Position numbers and translations under genes: made by a program | Notes under the pieces: model-generated | Told to the model about the DNA's origin: nothing | Databases searched by the model: none | The model's input: only the letters and a program-made list of their open reading frames with translations | Shown here: piece by piece, positions 44,978 through 55,780 of the stretch | Layout: every line of letters starts with the position of its first letter | Numbering within the stretch: the first letter of the stretch is position 1 | Source: Campylobacter hyointestinalis subsp. hyointestinalis | GTDB taxonomy: Bacteria > Campylobacterota > Campylobacteria > Campylobacterales > Campylobacteraceae | Direction: 5' to 3' | DNA length: 64,000 nt | Assembly (NCBI RefSeq): GCF_013372145.1 | Contig: NZ_CP053827.1 | Location: forward strand, 434,001-498,000

Positions 44978-46792
44978 CTATCCAAATATCTCAAATTTTT
45001 CAAACAGTTCTTCATCGCGTTCCAAAACGCCTTTTTTGATAAGATTTTCTATGACTTCTCTTGAACAGTTCGTCTCTTTTGGCCATTCGCGAGTGTAGCC
45101 ATCAAGCTCAAATTTGCTAGTAGCGTCTATGCAAACAAGCTCGTTTCGTATGAAAATATCGCGCTTTGCATCTATATTGTTTGTTATTCTCCAAACAAGC
45201 ATATATAGATTTTCAAGCCTTGAGCTAACATCTACAAAAATCAGTATTTTAAAGTGCTCATCAAAGGGTTTAAGCTTATCAAATACCTGTTTTACTAGCC
45301 TATCTTTATCAAATTTAATAAAACAAATAGGGTTTTTCGTATCTAAAAAATACTGTTTTAACTCTAAGATATTTTTATTTACGCTTTTAAATTTATGTAG
45401 CAGCTCATCATCGCTTATCAAATTTGGTGCGCTTGATGAGTTATCATTACTTGCGTCGATCCCTAGTTTGCCGCCAAAGCAAGCATTTGGACTAGCATGG
45501 TCAAGCTGGTCGCAAATGCCACTAGTTATTAGCATACTTTGTGGTGAAAAACGGTTTAAAATATATTTCGTAAGATTTTCGTAGTCATCAAGACGAGGCG
45601 CGTTTGATGGCACAAAAATAGCGTGTTTTACAAAACTCATCTGTCCAACTCCCCAAAACGCGTGCATAAGCTGCGTAGCGTGAGCAGGATAAAGCGCATT
45701 AAATTTAGCTAAAATCAGATTATGAAAAACCCCATTTTCAGGCATTTTATAATCGATCAAATCAGGCACACTAGTCTGTAAAAGTGGCAAAAATATCCGC
45801 TCAGTTGCATATCCCATAAATTTATCTTCAAGTGGCGGTTTTCCGACGACTGTTGCGTGAAAGATAGGATTTTTCTTATGAGTTATTTTTGTAACTTCCA
45901 TAACCGGAAATGGTTCTACTGGCGTGTAAAATCCTGTATGGTCGCCGAATTTTCCTTCGTCTTTTAGTCTATTTGTATCTACAAATCCCTCTATAACATA
46001 GTCTGCGTCATGCGGGATAAAAATATCGTTTGTAAGAGATTTAACTAGTTTTGCCGGAGTTTTTCTGATGAATCCATAAAGCATCAGCTCAAAAATATTT
46101 TTTGGAAGTGGAGCTTGACCACACCATATATATAGCGGATCGCCCCCGATCGCTACGCTTACTGGCATTTTAATACCCGCTTTTTTATATTTATGAAAGA
46201 AATGAGCAGCGTCTTTGTGAATTTGCCAGTGCATTCCAAGTTCGTTTTTGCTATGGACTTGCAAGCGGTACATACCTAAATTTTGTGTATTTGAATCTAG
46301 ATCTTTTGTATAAACTTGCCCCATCGTGACAAACGCTCCGCCATCTTCTTCCCAAGTTTTAAGTATCGGCAGATCATATAAATTTGGCTCTTTAAATTCA
46401 CACTCTTGAGAAGCGCCTTTAGTTTTTAAACGTTTTGGAAATACCGATCTTAAGCTTAAAAGATAGGTGAAAAAATCTATTTTTTCTTTAAATGTAGAAG
46501 GTTTTGTCGGTTTTAGTAGTTTTTCTATCTCTTTTGCTATTTCGTTGCTATCTTTTTTAAGTATTAAATTTAAAGCTTTAAAGCTTCCAAAAGTATTTGT
46601 TAAAACAGGGTCAAATTTTTTCCCGTTTTTATCGGTAGGATTTCTGAAAAGTAGGGCTTTTGAGTTATTTTTTTTAACTTCTATATAGCTTAGATGAGCT
46701 ATCTCAAGATCTATATCGCAAGGCTTGTCTATTATCTTTAAAAGACCGTTTTTATCTAATAAATCAATATATTTTTGCATAATTTTTTCCAA
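44978..46792 (-). CDS. UbiD-family decarboxylase (menaquinone pathway, MqnL-like)
   Basis: A 604-residue prenylated-FMN-dependent decarboxylase. Signature stretches are GMYRLQVHSKNELGMHWQIH, SVAIGGDPLYIWCGQAPLP, the active-site FGDHTGFYTPVEPFPVMEV, and LEDKFMGYATERIFLPLL. In bacteria with the futalosine route such a UbiD relative removes the carboxyl of the naphthoate ring; mqnE in this window supports that assignment. The usual UbiX-type partner is not here. The N-terminus starts MEKIMQKYIDLL; an internal Met (MQKYIDLL) could be the true start. Upstream lies a structured leader with Fur-like palindromes. Confidence 0.88.
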   Translation of the reverse strand: MEKIMQKYIDLLDKNGLLKIIDKPCDIDLEIAHLSYIEVKKNNSKALLFRNPTDKNGKKFDPVLTNTFGSFKALNLILKKDSNEIAKEIEKLLKPTKPSTFKEKIDFFTYLLSLRSVFPKRLKTKGASQECEFKEPNLYDLPILKTWEEDGGAFVTMGQVYTKDLDSNTQNLGMYRLQVHSKNELGMHWQIHKDAAHFFHKYKKAGIKMPVSVAIGGDPLYIWCGQAPLPKNIFELMLYGFIRKTPAKLVKSLTNDIFIPHDADYVIEGFVDTNRLKDEGKFGDHTGFYTPVEPFPVMEVTKITHKKNPIFHATVVGKPPLEDKFMGYATERIFLPLLQTSVPDLIDYKMPENGVFHNLILAKFNALYPAHATQLMHAFWGVGQMSFVKHAIFVPSNAPRLDDYENLTKYILNRFSPQSMLITSGICDQLDHASPNACFGGKLGIDASNDNSSSAPNLISDDELLHKFKSVNKNILELKQYFLDTKNPICFIKFDKDRLVKQVFDKLKPFDEHFKILIFVDVSSRLENLYMLVWRITNNIDAKRDIFIRNELVCIDATSKFELDGYTREWPKETNCSREVIENLIKKGVLERDEELFEKFEIFG

Positions 46793-46877
46793 AATTTTAT
46801 TTTGGATAATATCAAAAAAGAAATTTGAACTAGTTTAAATCGAGATCTAAACTCATCTCATTAGTATTAAATTTGGC

Positions 46878-46907
46878 AGAGTCGTATTTTTAGTGCTATA
46901 CGACTCT
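46878..46907. other. 10-bp hairpin upstream of UbiD-like gene
   Basis: Perfect arms AGAGTCGTAT / ATACGACTCT with a 10-base loop, no T run on either side. It stands between the 13-codon ORF and the UbiD-like gene. A second stem (AAAACAAAAT / ATTTTGTTTT, 46911-46942) adjoins it and overlaps the end of that ORF. Confidence 0.7.
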
Positions 46908-46930
46908 TGCAAAACAAAATACTGCAAAAG

Positions 46931-46972
46931 TTATTTTGTTTTTATACCTATCCATTTATTAAAATCTCTCAT
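46931..46972 (-). CDS. Possible 13-residue leader peptide
   Basis: ATG with AAAGGA exactly six bases upstream, encoding MRDFNKWIGIKTK, then TAA. The ORF is preceded by a TATAAT (47032-47037) and two Fur-like palindromes, and its end lies in a hairpin. The good ribosome binding site and layout argue for translation, but it is short enough to arise by chance. It may be a leader peptide for the downstream UbiD-like gene or an independent small protein. Confidence 0.35.
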   Translation of the reverse strand: MRDFNKWIGIKTK

Positions 46973-46984
46973 AAAACATCCTTT

Positions 46985-47005
46985 ATTTGAAAATAATTTT
47001 CAAAT
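46985..47005 (-). promoter_or_regulatory. Fur-box-like 21-bp palindrome
   Basis: Perfect arms ATTTGAAAAT and ATTTTCAAAT around one base. It is close to the Campylobacter Fur consensus (TGATAATnATTATCA type) and stands between the -10 at 47032 and the ribosome binding site at 46979. The assignment to Fur, rather than another palindrome-binding regulator, is inferred. Confidence 0.5.
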
Positions 47006-47031
47006 AGTAACCAAATTTGACTTAAATTTAT

Positions 47032-47056
47032 ATTATAAAATGATATCTATTATCAT
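47032..47056 (-). promoter_or_regulatory. Minus-strand -10 box with adjoining ATGATA/TATCAT palindrome
   Basis: TATAAT (minus strand) at 47032-47037, with ATGATA-tctat-TATCAT at 47040-47056 just upstream, across the spacer and close to the -35 region. This second palindrome has GATA/TATC half-sites like Fur or PerR boxes. It would drive the transcript carrying the 13-codon ORF and perhaps the UbiD-like and murI genes. Confidence 0.45.
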
Positions 47057-47098
47057 AAAAGAAAGTATAGCCTTACATTAATTAACATATTTTGACAT

Positions 47099-47106
47099 CC
47101 CCCCCC
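47099..47106. repeat. C8 homopolymer tract
   Basis: Eight C residues directly after TTGACAT, between the minus-strand Fur-like promoter and the plus-strand rRNA promoter. Long G/C runs are rare in AT-rich Campylobacter DNA outside slippage-prone loci. Confidence 0.9.
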
Positions 47107-47175
47107 AATAAAAAACCTAAAAAACTTCTCATCAATTGTTCAGTATATTTAATCTGTATTTAAGCTTCACTCTTG

Positions 47176-47181
47176 TATAAT
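47176..47181 (+). promoter_or_regulatory. Probable rRNA operon -10 box
   Basis: TATAAT with TG just upstream (CTTGTATAAT), no clear -35. It lies about 110 bases before the 16S leader processing arm, so the transcript would include the whole stem. Other AT-rich candidates exist (47350-47380), but they fall inside that stem-to-16S interval. Confidence 0.45.
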
Positions 47182-47286
47182 TCCAGCTCACGAAATGAGA
47201 AACACCTTTTAACTCTTCTAGTTAGAAATCATTTTTTTATTTTCGATGTTTTTTAAAATTATAAATGTTAAACTATTTTTTAAAGT

Positions 47287-47321
47287 CAATCTTTGAAATC
47301 TAAACAAGTGATCGATTGAGC
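47287..47321 (+). other. 16S precursor processing stem, 5' arm
   Basis: This arm begins CAATCTTTGAAATCTAAAC and ends GATTGAGC. It is complementary, with a few mismatches, to 49023-49055 beyond the 16S 3' end. Such long stems around 16S are cut by RNase III. Confidence 0.75.
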
Positions 47322-47453
47322 CAGAACTACTTTTAAAGTTAGTTCTATTAGTATAAAATAATTATATTATCTTTATACTTTTTAATATATAAAAACATTA
47401 AAAAGTTTTTTAGATTAAAAACTTCATAATACGAATAATTATTTATTCAACTT

Positions 47454-48968
<1,515 letters not shown>

Positions 48969-49022
48969 CTAGAGTACAATACTAGTACGTCTCACAACTA
49001 CTAGTAAAAGAAAGATACGATA

Positions 49023-49055
49023 GCTCAATCACGCTTGTTTAGGTTTGAGAGATTG
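49023..49055 (+). other. 16S precursor processing stem, 3' arm
   Basis: It begins GCTCAATC and ends GAGATTG, the counterpart of the arm at 47287-47321, and lies just before tRNA-Ala. Confidence 0.75.
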
Positions 49056-49061
49056 ACAAGG

Positions 49062-49137
49062 GGGGAATTAGCTCAGCTGGGAGAGCGCCTGCTTTGCACG
49101 CAGGAGGTCAGCGGTTCGATCCCGCTATTCTCCACCA
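49062..49137 (+). tRNA. tRNA-Ala (TGC)
   Basis: A 76-base cloverleaf: acceptor GGGGAAT / ATTCTCC, anticodon loop TTTGCAC giving TGC, T loop TTCGATC, and CCA encoded. It lies in the 16S-23S spacer. No tRNA-Ile follows: bases 49138-49525 are AT-rich with no cloverleaf that I can see. Confidence 0.97.
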
Positions 49138-49525
49138 TAGTTTAAATTTATATTATATTCTAAACTCTAATTAGAGAGCTTGATTTAATATCTAAACTTT
49201 CTAATTAGACTTTAGTCTAAAAGTTATTTAAAATATCATTGTTAAAGTCACAATCAAGTTTTAATAAAATAAAACAATTTTACAGGACTTGTTAAAGCTT
49301 TAAATAGAGACTACTTTAGCAAATAGTTAATTAAACAATCTGTTATCCCAATAACTAAACATATTAACTATTAAGTTTAACATCATAATCTATTAAGTTC
49401 TAAAACTTACTTAATGATGGTTAATGCTTTCCGTCTTATAAGTCAATATTTAAACATTGTAAATTTAATACCTATATTTTTATAAAAGATTTTCTTTTAG
49501 AAAGATTAGTTATTTATTTTTATCT

Positions 49526-49543
49526 TTAACAAGGAAGTGATGC
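49526..49543 (+). other. 23S precursor processing stem, 5' arm (with boxA-like sequence)
   Basis: TTAACAAGGAAGTGATGC is perfectly complementary over 18 bases to 52622-52639. The bases just upstream (CTTTAACAA in 49524-49532) match the core of a boxA antitermination site. Confidence 0.85.
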
Positions 49544-49639
49544 AAATTAGAATAATAATCTAAACAAAAATATAAAATTCGTAACGATAATTTTTAATTA
49601 GTTTGATAGCAATCATAGGGTAACCCTACTTGTAGGGAC

Positions 49640-49704
49640 TTTAGTTTGTTCAAACTTTTTTAAAGTTTGTCGTAAATCTGAGCTTTGCTCAGATGCGAAC
49701 TAAA
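49640..49704 (+). other. Three-way-junction structure directly before 23S
   Basis: An outer stem TTTAGTTTG / CGAACTAAA closes two hairpins, AAACTTT-ttt-AAAGTTT (49652-49668) and TCTGAGC-ttt-GCTCAGA (49677-49693). It ends three bases before the 23S start. It is likely part of the pre-rRNA processing or folding region. Confidence 0.7.
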
Positions 49705-49707
49705 AAA

Positions 49708-52612
<2,905 letters not shown>

Positions 52613-52621
52613 TTTATATAA

Positions 52622-52639
52622 GCATCACTTCCTTGTTAA
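52622..52639 (+). other. 23S precursor processing stem, 3' arm
   Basis: GCATCACTTCCTTGTTAA is perfectly complementary to 49526-49543. Together they enclose the whole 23S. Confidence 0.85.
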
Positions 52640-52713
52640 GGATATAAATACCTTACAAAGAACATGTTTTACTGCAATTAAAACCAAAAAGACTTTAACG
52701 ATAAATAACACAA

Positions 52714-52766
52714 CAGTGTTAAATAAGAGAATAGTTAAACTATTTTTATTCTTTTATTTAACACTG
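52714..52766 (+). other. Hairpin immediately before 5S
   Basis: Thirteen-bp perfect arms CAGTGTTAAATAA / TTATTTAACACTG, with further pairing inside. The stem ends at the 5S 5' end and probably marks the cut that releases 5S. Confidence 0.75.
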
Positions 52767-52883
52767 CCCGTGGCTATACAGATGAGGAAACGCCTTGCTC
52801 CATCTCGAACCAAGAAGCTAAGCTCATCATGGCCGATGATACTCTCCCTTACTGGGATGTGGAAAAGTAGGTCGCTGCGGGCT
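52766..52883 (+). rRNA. rrf: 5S ribosomal RNA
   Basis: About 118 bases. Terminal pairing GCCCGTGG with GCTGCGGGC, with CGAACCAAGAAGCTAAGCTC and GGTCGCTGCGGG as conserved 5S elements. It is last in the operon. I see no convincing intrinsic terminator behind it. Confidence 0.95.
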
Positions 52884-54111
52884 TTGTGTTTATGTTTTAA
52901 CTCTTATTTCATTTAAATCAATTCCCACATAGCTAATTAATATTAATTAAACTTATTATTAAAAGTTTTATTTACATATCTAAGCTACTAAATTTATATC
53001 ACTTTTTTTAAAGTATCTTTACTTATTTTATCTTTTATAATATTGTGTGCAATAAATAACTATTATAGTCTTAGTAAAACAAATACTGTAGATAATTGAA
53101 TAAACATAGCTTAGATAAACTGTTCTATAGATATCTGCTATAAAACAAACTAACTCCATAAATAATACGTAAAATATGCAAATTTATATACTTTTTTAGC
53201 TTATTATAAATCAAACAGCTAGATTATAATTTAGCTGTAAATGCAATGGTATTAATCATTAGATTGATTTATACCTATTAATACTGCTTTCAAGCGTTAA
53301 AGTAGATAAATATTATGTATACTTGTTTATGACTTTAAACTAAAAAACTCTCGTATCTATCATTTATAAATTTATGCTTATAAATGATTATTCTTAGCTT
53401 AGATCAAGGCTCTATATCGCAATATGAAAATAGATAAAAATACACCTGATAAATGTAAAACATTTACCCCACATCTAATAAAACCTATAAAGTAAGTACT
53501 AAGTATAAAAGCATCTTTAAATACTGTGTATAAATATCTTATGGTATTTATACATTACTATGTATCTAAATTTATAAATATATAAAACTCGTTACTATTA
53601 AATATTTCTAATAAAATAGTACCAATTTATAATTAATGTAATTCTTTTAAAAGTAGTTTCTTTGACTACTTTACTATAAAGATATCTTTATAATATTTAA
53701 GATTAAGTTAGTAAAACTTTTAATATTTTTATAAAGAGTTTTTAAATATTTGCGAATTCTTTTAAATTATTATAAATATTGCAAACCTTTTTAAATTATT
53801 ATGGGTATTCTTTAAAACATAACAATTCTTCCAAATTATTATAAAGATTTAAAAATATTTATGGTTATTATAAATTATACTATTATAATTATTTTTAGGT
53901 TATTATGAGTATCTCAAAATCATAAATTTTTTATTCAAATAAATTTATTTTATAGTATGGTTTGAATTTAGGGGGGCAAAGGTATTAAATCATTGAACTG
54001 TGTTACCATTATACTCTCTTATATAATTTTTATCATGTTTGAATTATATTTAAGTTTTATTTTTAGATTGATATCATATAATCCACTATATTACATTAAA
54101 AAGGGGTTAAG
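52884..54111. other. AT-rich 1.2-kb stretch without recognisable gene
   Basis: No ORF with a ribosome binding site is seen. Structures present: an 11-bp inverted repeat near 53359-53387 (ATCATTTATAA / TTATAAATGAT), AAAGTAGT / ACTACTTT near 53650-53672, a perfect 18-bp palindrome TATAAAGATATCTTTATA at 53675-53692, and loosely repeated AAATTATTATaa units between 53760 and 53900. A G6 run lies at 53971-53976. It may be decayed DNA downstream of the rRNA operon. AAAGGGG precedes the ATG at 54112. Confidence 0.6.
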
Positions 54112-54552
54112 ATGAGATTATTTGGTTTAATAGCTTTACTTGCTAGTTTAACTTACGCTGCAGTAAATTTAAATACTGCTACTAAAGAAGAGCTTATGGA
54201 GCTTCCAGGAATAGGAGAAGCTAAAGCTAATGCTATCATAGAGTATAGATCTAAAAACAAGTTTAACAGCATAGAAGATATCAAAAACATAAAAGGTATA
54301 GGGGATAAAAGATATGAAGCTATAAAAGCTGATCTTACTACTTCGGGTAATACTGACCTATCAAATTTAAAAACAAAAGCAAATAATAAAACAAAAGATA
54401 TAAAAAAGAACTCAGATAAAATAAAAGAGCTTAAGAACAATAAGAACAAAGAGATAAATAAAGAAAACAGTAAAAATAAAAAAGAGATCAAAGATAAAAA
54501 AGTTAAAATTAAGAAAGATATAAATGATAAAGTAGATAGCTTAAAGGAGTAG
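54112..54552 (+). CDS. comEA: ComEA-like helix-hairpin-helix protein with lysine-rich tail
   Basis: A 146-residue exported DNA-binding protein: signal peptide (about 1-17, ALLASLTYAA), then two HhH motifs, VNLNTATKEELMELPGIGEAKA and NSIEDIKNIKGIGDKRYEAI (about 18-80). ComEA binds incoming DNA in the periplasm during natural transformation. Residues about 85-146 form a very Lys/Asn/Asp-rich, probably helical or disordered tail, absent from the short ComEA of C. jejuni (about 80 residues). The tail may add DNA or wall binding. AAAAAGGGG precedes the ATG. It is a single gene between the rRNA operon and the tRNA array. Confidence 0.85.
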   Translation: MRLFGLIALLASLTYAAVNLNTATKEELMELPGIGEAKANAIIEYRSKNKFNSIEDIKNIKGIGDKRYEAIKADLTTSGNTDLSNLKTKANNKTKDIKKNSDKIKELKNNKNKEINKENSKNKKEIKDKKVKIKKDINDKVDSLKE

Positions 54553-54558
54553 GGAAAG

Positions 54559-54654
54559 ATGCTTGTTATAACTTCTCGTATACCATCTAAGAATTTTTAT
54601 ATAAAAAGAGGGTTGGGTAGGTTGATCATACGAAATCTTTTAAATAGATATTGA
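54559..54654 (+). CDS. Possible 31-residue peptide after comEA
   Basis: A short frame from ATG 54559 to TGA 54654 with AGGAG and AGGG just upstream, 6 bases after the comEA stop. It is basic, with a GRLIIRNLLNRY end. It could be a small cotranscribed protein or a gene remnant. Nothing in it is recognised. Confidence 0.3.
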   Translation: MLVITSRIPSKNFYIKRGLGRLIIRNLLNRY

Positions 54655-54677
54655 TTGTTATTTGTGAACGGCATAAA

Positions 54678-54752
54678 TGGTGACCCCTACGAGACTCGAA
54701 CTCGTGTTACCAACGTGAGAGGCTGGTGTCCTAACCGCTAGACGAAGGGGCC
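54678..54752 (-). tRNA. tRNA-Glu (CTC)
   Basis: A 75-base cloverleaf: acceptor GGCCCCT / AGGGGTC, D arm with CGTCTAGCGGTTAGGAC, anticodon stem CCAGC / GTTGG with loop CTCTCAC, so CTC. The four-base variable loop and encoded CCA are typical of tRNA-Glu. Campylobacter normally reads GAA/GAG with TTC, so the C34 is unusual. Last gene in the array. Confidence 0.85.
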
Positions 54753-54767
54753 TAAAAAAATAAAATA

Positions 54768-54843
54768 TGGTGCCCCGTGTAGGGCTCGAACCTACGACCC
54801 CATCATTAAGAGTGACATGCTCTACCAACTGAGCTAACGAGGC
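54768..54843 (-). tRNA. tRNA-Lys (CTT)
   Basis: A 76-base cloverleaf: acceptor GCCTCGT / ACGGGGC, anticodon stem TGTCA / TGATG with loop CTCTTAA, so CTT, and encoded CCA. It differs from the two Lys-TTT genes of the array at many stem positions and has two weak pairs in the anticodon stem. Confidence 0.85.
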
Positions 54844-54867
54844 GTTTATCTATTAAAAATAAAAAAA

Positions 54868-54944
54868 TGGCGCGGCGAACGGGGCTCGAACCCGCGACCT
54901 CCGGCGTGACAGGCCGATATTCTAACCAGCTGAACTATCGCCGC
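54868..54944 (-). tRNA. tRNA-Asp (GTC), copy 2
   Basis: A 77-base cloverleaf: acceptor GCGGCGA / TCGCCGC, anticodon loop CTGTCAC, encoded CCA. It differs from the copy at 55230 by only two bases, in the acceptor and T stems. Confidence 0.96.
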
Positions 54945-54952
54945 ACCTAAAA

Positions 54953-55028
54953 TGGTGGTCGCTATAAGACTCGAACTTATGACATCCACCTTGTAAGGGT
55001 GGCGCTCTACCAACTGAGCTAAGCGACC
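54953..55028 (-). tRNA. tRNA-Val (TAC), copy 2
   Basis: A 76-base cloverleaf: acceptor GGTCGCT / AGCGACC, anticodon loop CTTACAA, encoded CCA. It appears identical to the copy at 55317. Confidence 0.96.
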
Positions 55029-55042
55029 AAGAGCTTATAAAA

Positions 55043-55119
55043 TGGCGACCCTTGTAAGATTTGAACTCACGTTTTCACACAGAGAATGTGACGTCCTGGG
55101 CCAACTAGACGAAAGGGTC
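55043..55119 (-). tRNA. tRNA-Glu-like (CTC) with odd anticodon loop
   Basis: A 77-base cloverleaf: acceptor GACCCTT / AAGGGTC, D arm as in tRNA-Glu, four-base variable loop, T loop TTCAAAT, encoded CCA. The anticodon stem TCACA / TGTGA holds the loop TTCTCTG, which gives CTC with T at position 37, where a purine is nearly universal. It could be a diverged Glu tRNA or a non-functional copy. Confidence 0.7.
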
Positions 55120-55145
55120 AAAACCCTGATTGATAAATAAAAAAG

Positions 55146-55221
55146 TGGTGTCCCGCGTTGGATTCGAACCAACGACCCCCTCCTTAAAAGGGAGATGCTC
55201 TACCGACTGAGCTAGCGAGAC
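55146..55221 (-). tRNA. tRNA-Lys (TTT), copy 2
   Basis: A 76-base cloverleaf: acceptor GTCTCGC / GCGGGAC, anticodon loop CTTTTAA, encoded CCA. One base differs from the copy at 55396, at the boundary of variable loop and T stem. Confidence 0.96.
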
Positions 55222-55229
55222 AACGTAAA

Positions 55230-55306
55230 TGGCGCGGCGAACGGGGCTCGAACCCGTGACCTCCGGCGTGACAGGCCGATATTCTAACCAGCTGAACTAC
55301 CGCCGC
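55230..55306 (-). tRNA. tRNA-Asp (GTC), copy 1
   Basis: A 77-base cloverleaf with anticodon loop CTGTCAC and encoded CCA. Acceptor GCGGCGG / TCGCCGC ends in a G-T pair, where the other copy has A-T. Confidence 0.96.
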
Positions 55307-55316
55307 ACCTAAAAAA

Positions 55317-55392
55317 TGGTGGTCGCTATAAGACTCGAACTTATGACATCCACCTTGTAAGGGTGGCGCTCTACCAACTGAGCTAAGCGACC
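55317..55392 (-). tRNA. tRNA-Val (TAC), copy 1
   Basis: A 76-base cloverleaf with anticodon loop CTTACAA and encoded CCA, four bases from the neighbouring Lys gene (3 bases between them). Confidence 0.96.
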
Positions 55393-55395
55393 AAG

Positions 55396-55471
55396 TGGTG
55401 TCCCGCGTTGGATTCGAACCAACGGCCCCCTCCTTAAAAGGGAGATGCTCTACCGACTGAGCTAGCGAGAC
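55396..55471 (-). tRNA. tRNA-Lys (TTT), copy 1
   Basis: A 76-base cloverleaf with anticodon loop CTTTTAA and encoded CCA. It is the first gene transcribed in the nine-gene array. Confidence 0.96.
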
Positions 55472-55540
55472 AAAATAAATTTAAAATGTTACTTAAAGTA
55501 ATAAAAATTGCAAAGTAATCTTTTTTAAAAATGAAGTGAA

Positions 55541-55569
55541 ATTATACAAAAATTAATTATCTTTGTCAA
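55541..55569 (-). promoter_or_regulatory. Promoter of the tRNA array
   Basis: On the minus strand TTGACA (55564-55569) and TATAAT (55541-55546) with exactly 17 bases between, and TG ahead of the -10. This is the strongest sigma-70 promoter I see in the window. The start would be near 55534, about 63 bases before the first tRNA. Confidence 0.85.
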
Positions 55570-55759
55570 GTGGAATTCCGCTTTATGTTAATTATTTTGC
55601 ATGATTTCATGTAAAAATGAAATGGATAAAAAATAAACAAATGATTATTTATATTTTAAGTAAAATATTGCCGTTTTTATTTTTTATCATTTAAGTATAT
55701 TTTATGTGATATTTGAATAAAATTACTATGTTTTGATTTTTGCGTTAAAAAAGGAATGA

Positions 55760-55768
55760 GGGGGGGGG
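55760..55768 (+). repeat. G9 tract in the leader of the hemerythrin-GGDEF gene
   Basis: Nine G residues, 12 bases before ATG 55781. An upstream ATG (55756-55758) opens a frame through the tract. With G9 it stops at TAA 55777-55779, one base before the gene's ATG. With G8 it would run in frame into the gene. With G10 it would end in an ATGA overlap. AAGGA at 55751-55755 is the nearest classic ribosome binding site and is too far from ATG 55781. Confidence 0.9.
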
Positions 55769-55780
55769 TGGCGTATTAAA

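Noticed and set aside
46893-47081. 62-codon plus-strand frame upstream of the rRNA operon
   Set aside because: It runs through two inverted repeats and the Fur-like palindrome, has no ribosome binding site, and its residue pattern looks random.
47092-47120. TTGACA at 47092 as the rRNA promoter -35
   Set aside because: No -10-like hexamer occurs 16-18 bases later; the TATAAT at 47176 is a better candidate.
54850-55475. Possible CRISPR-like or tandem repeat array because of repeated blocks
   Set aside because: The repeats are tRNA genes with full cloverleaves and encoded CCA ends.
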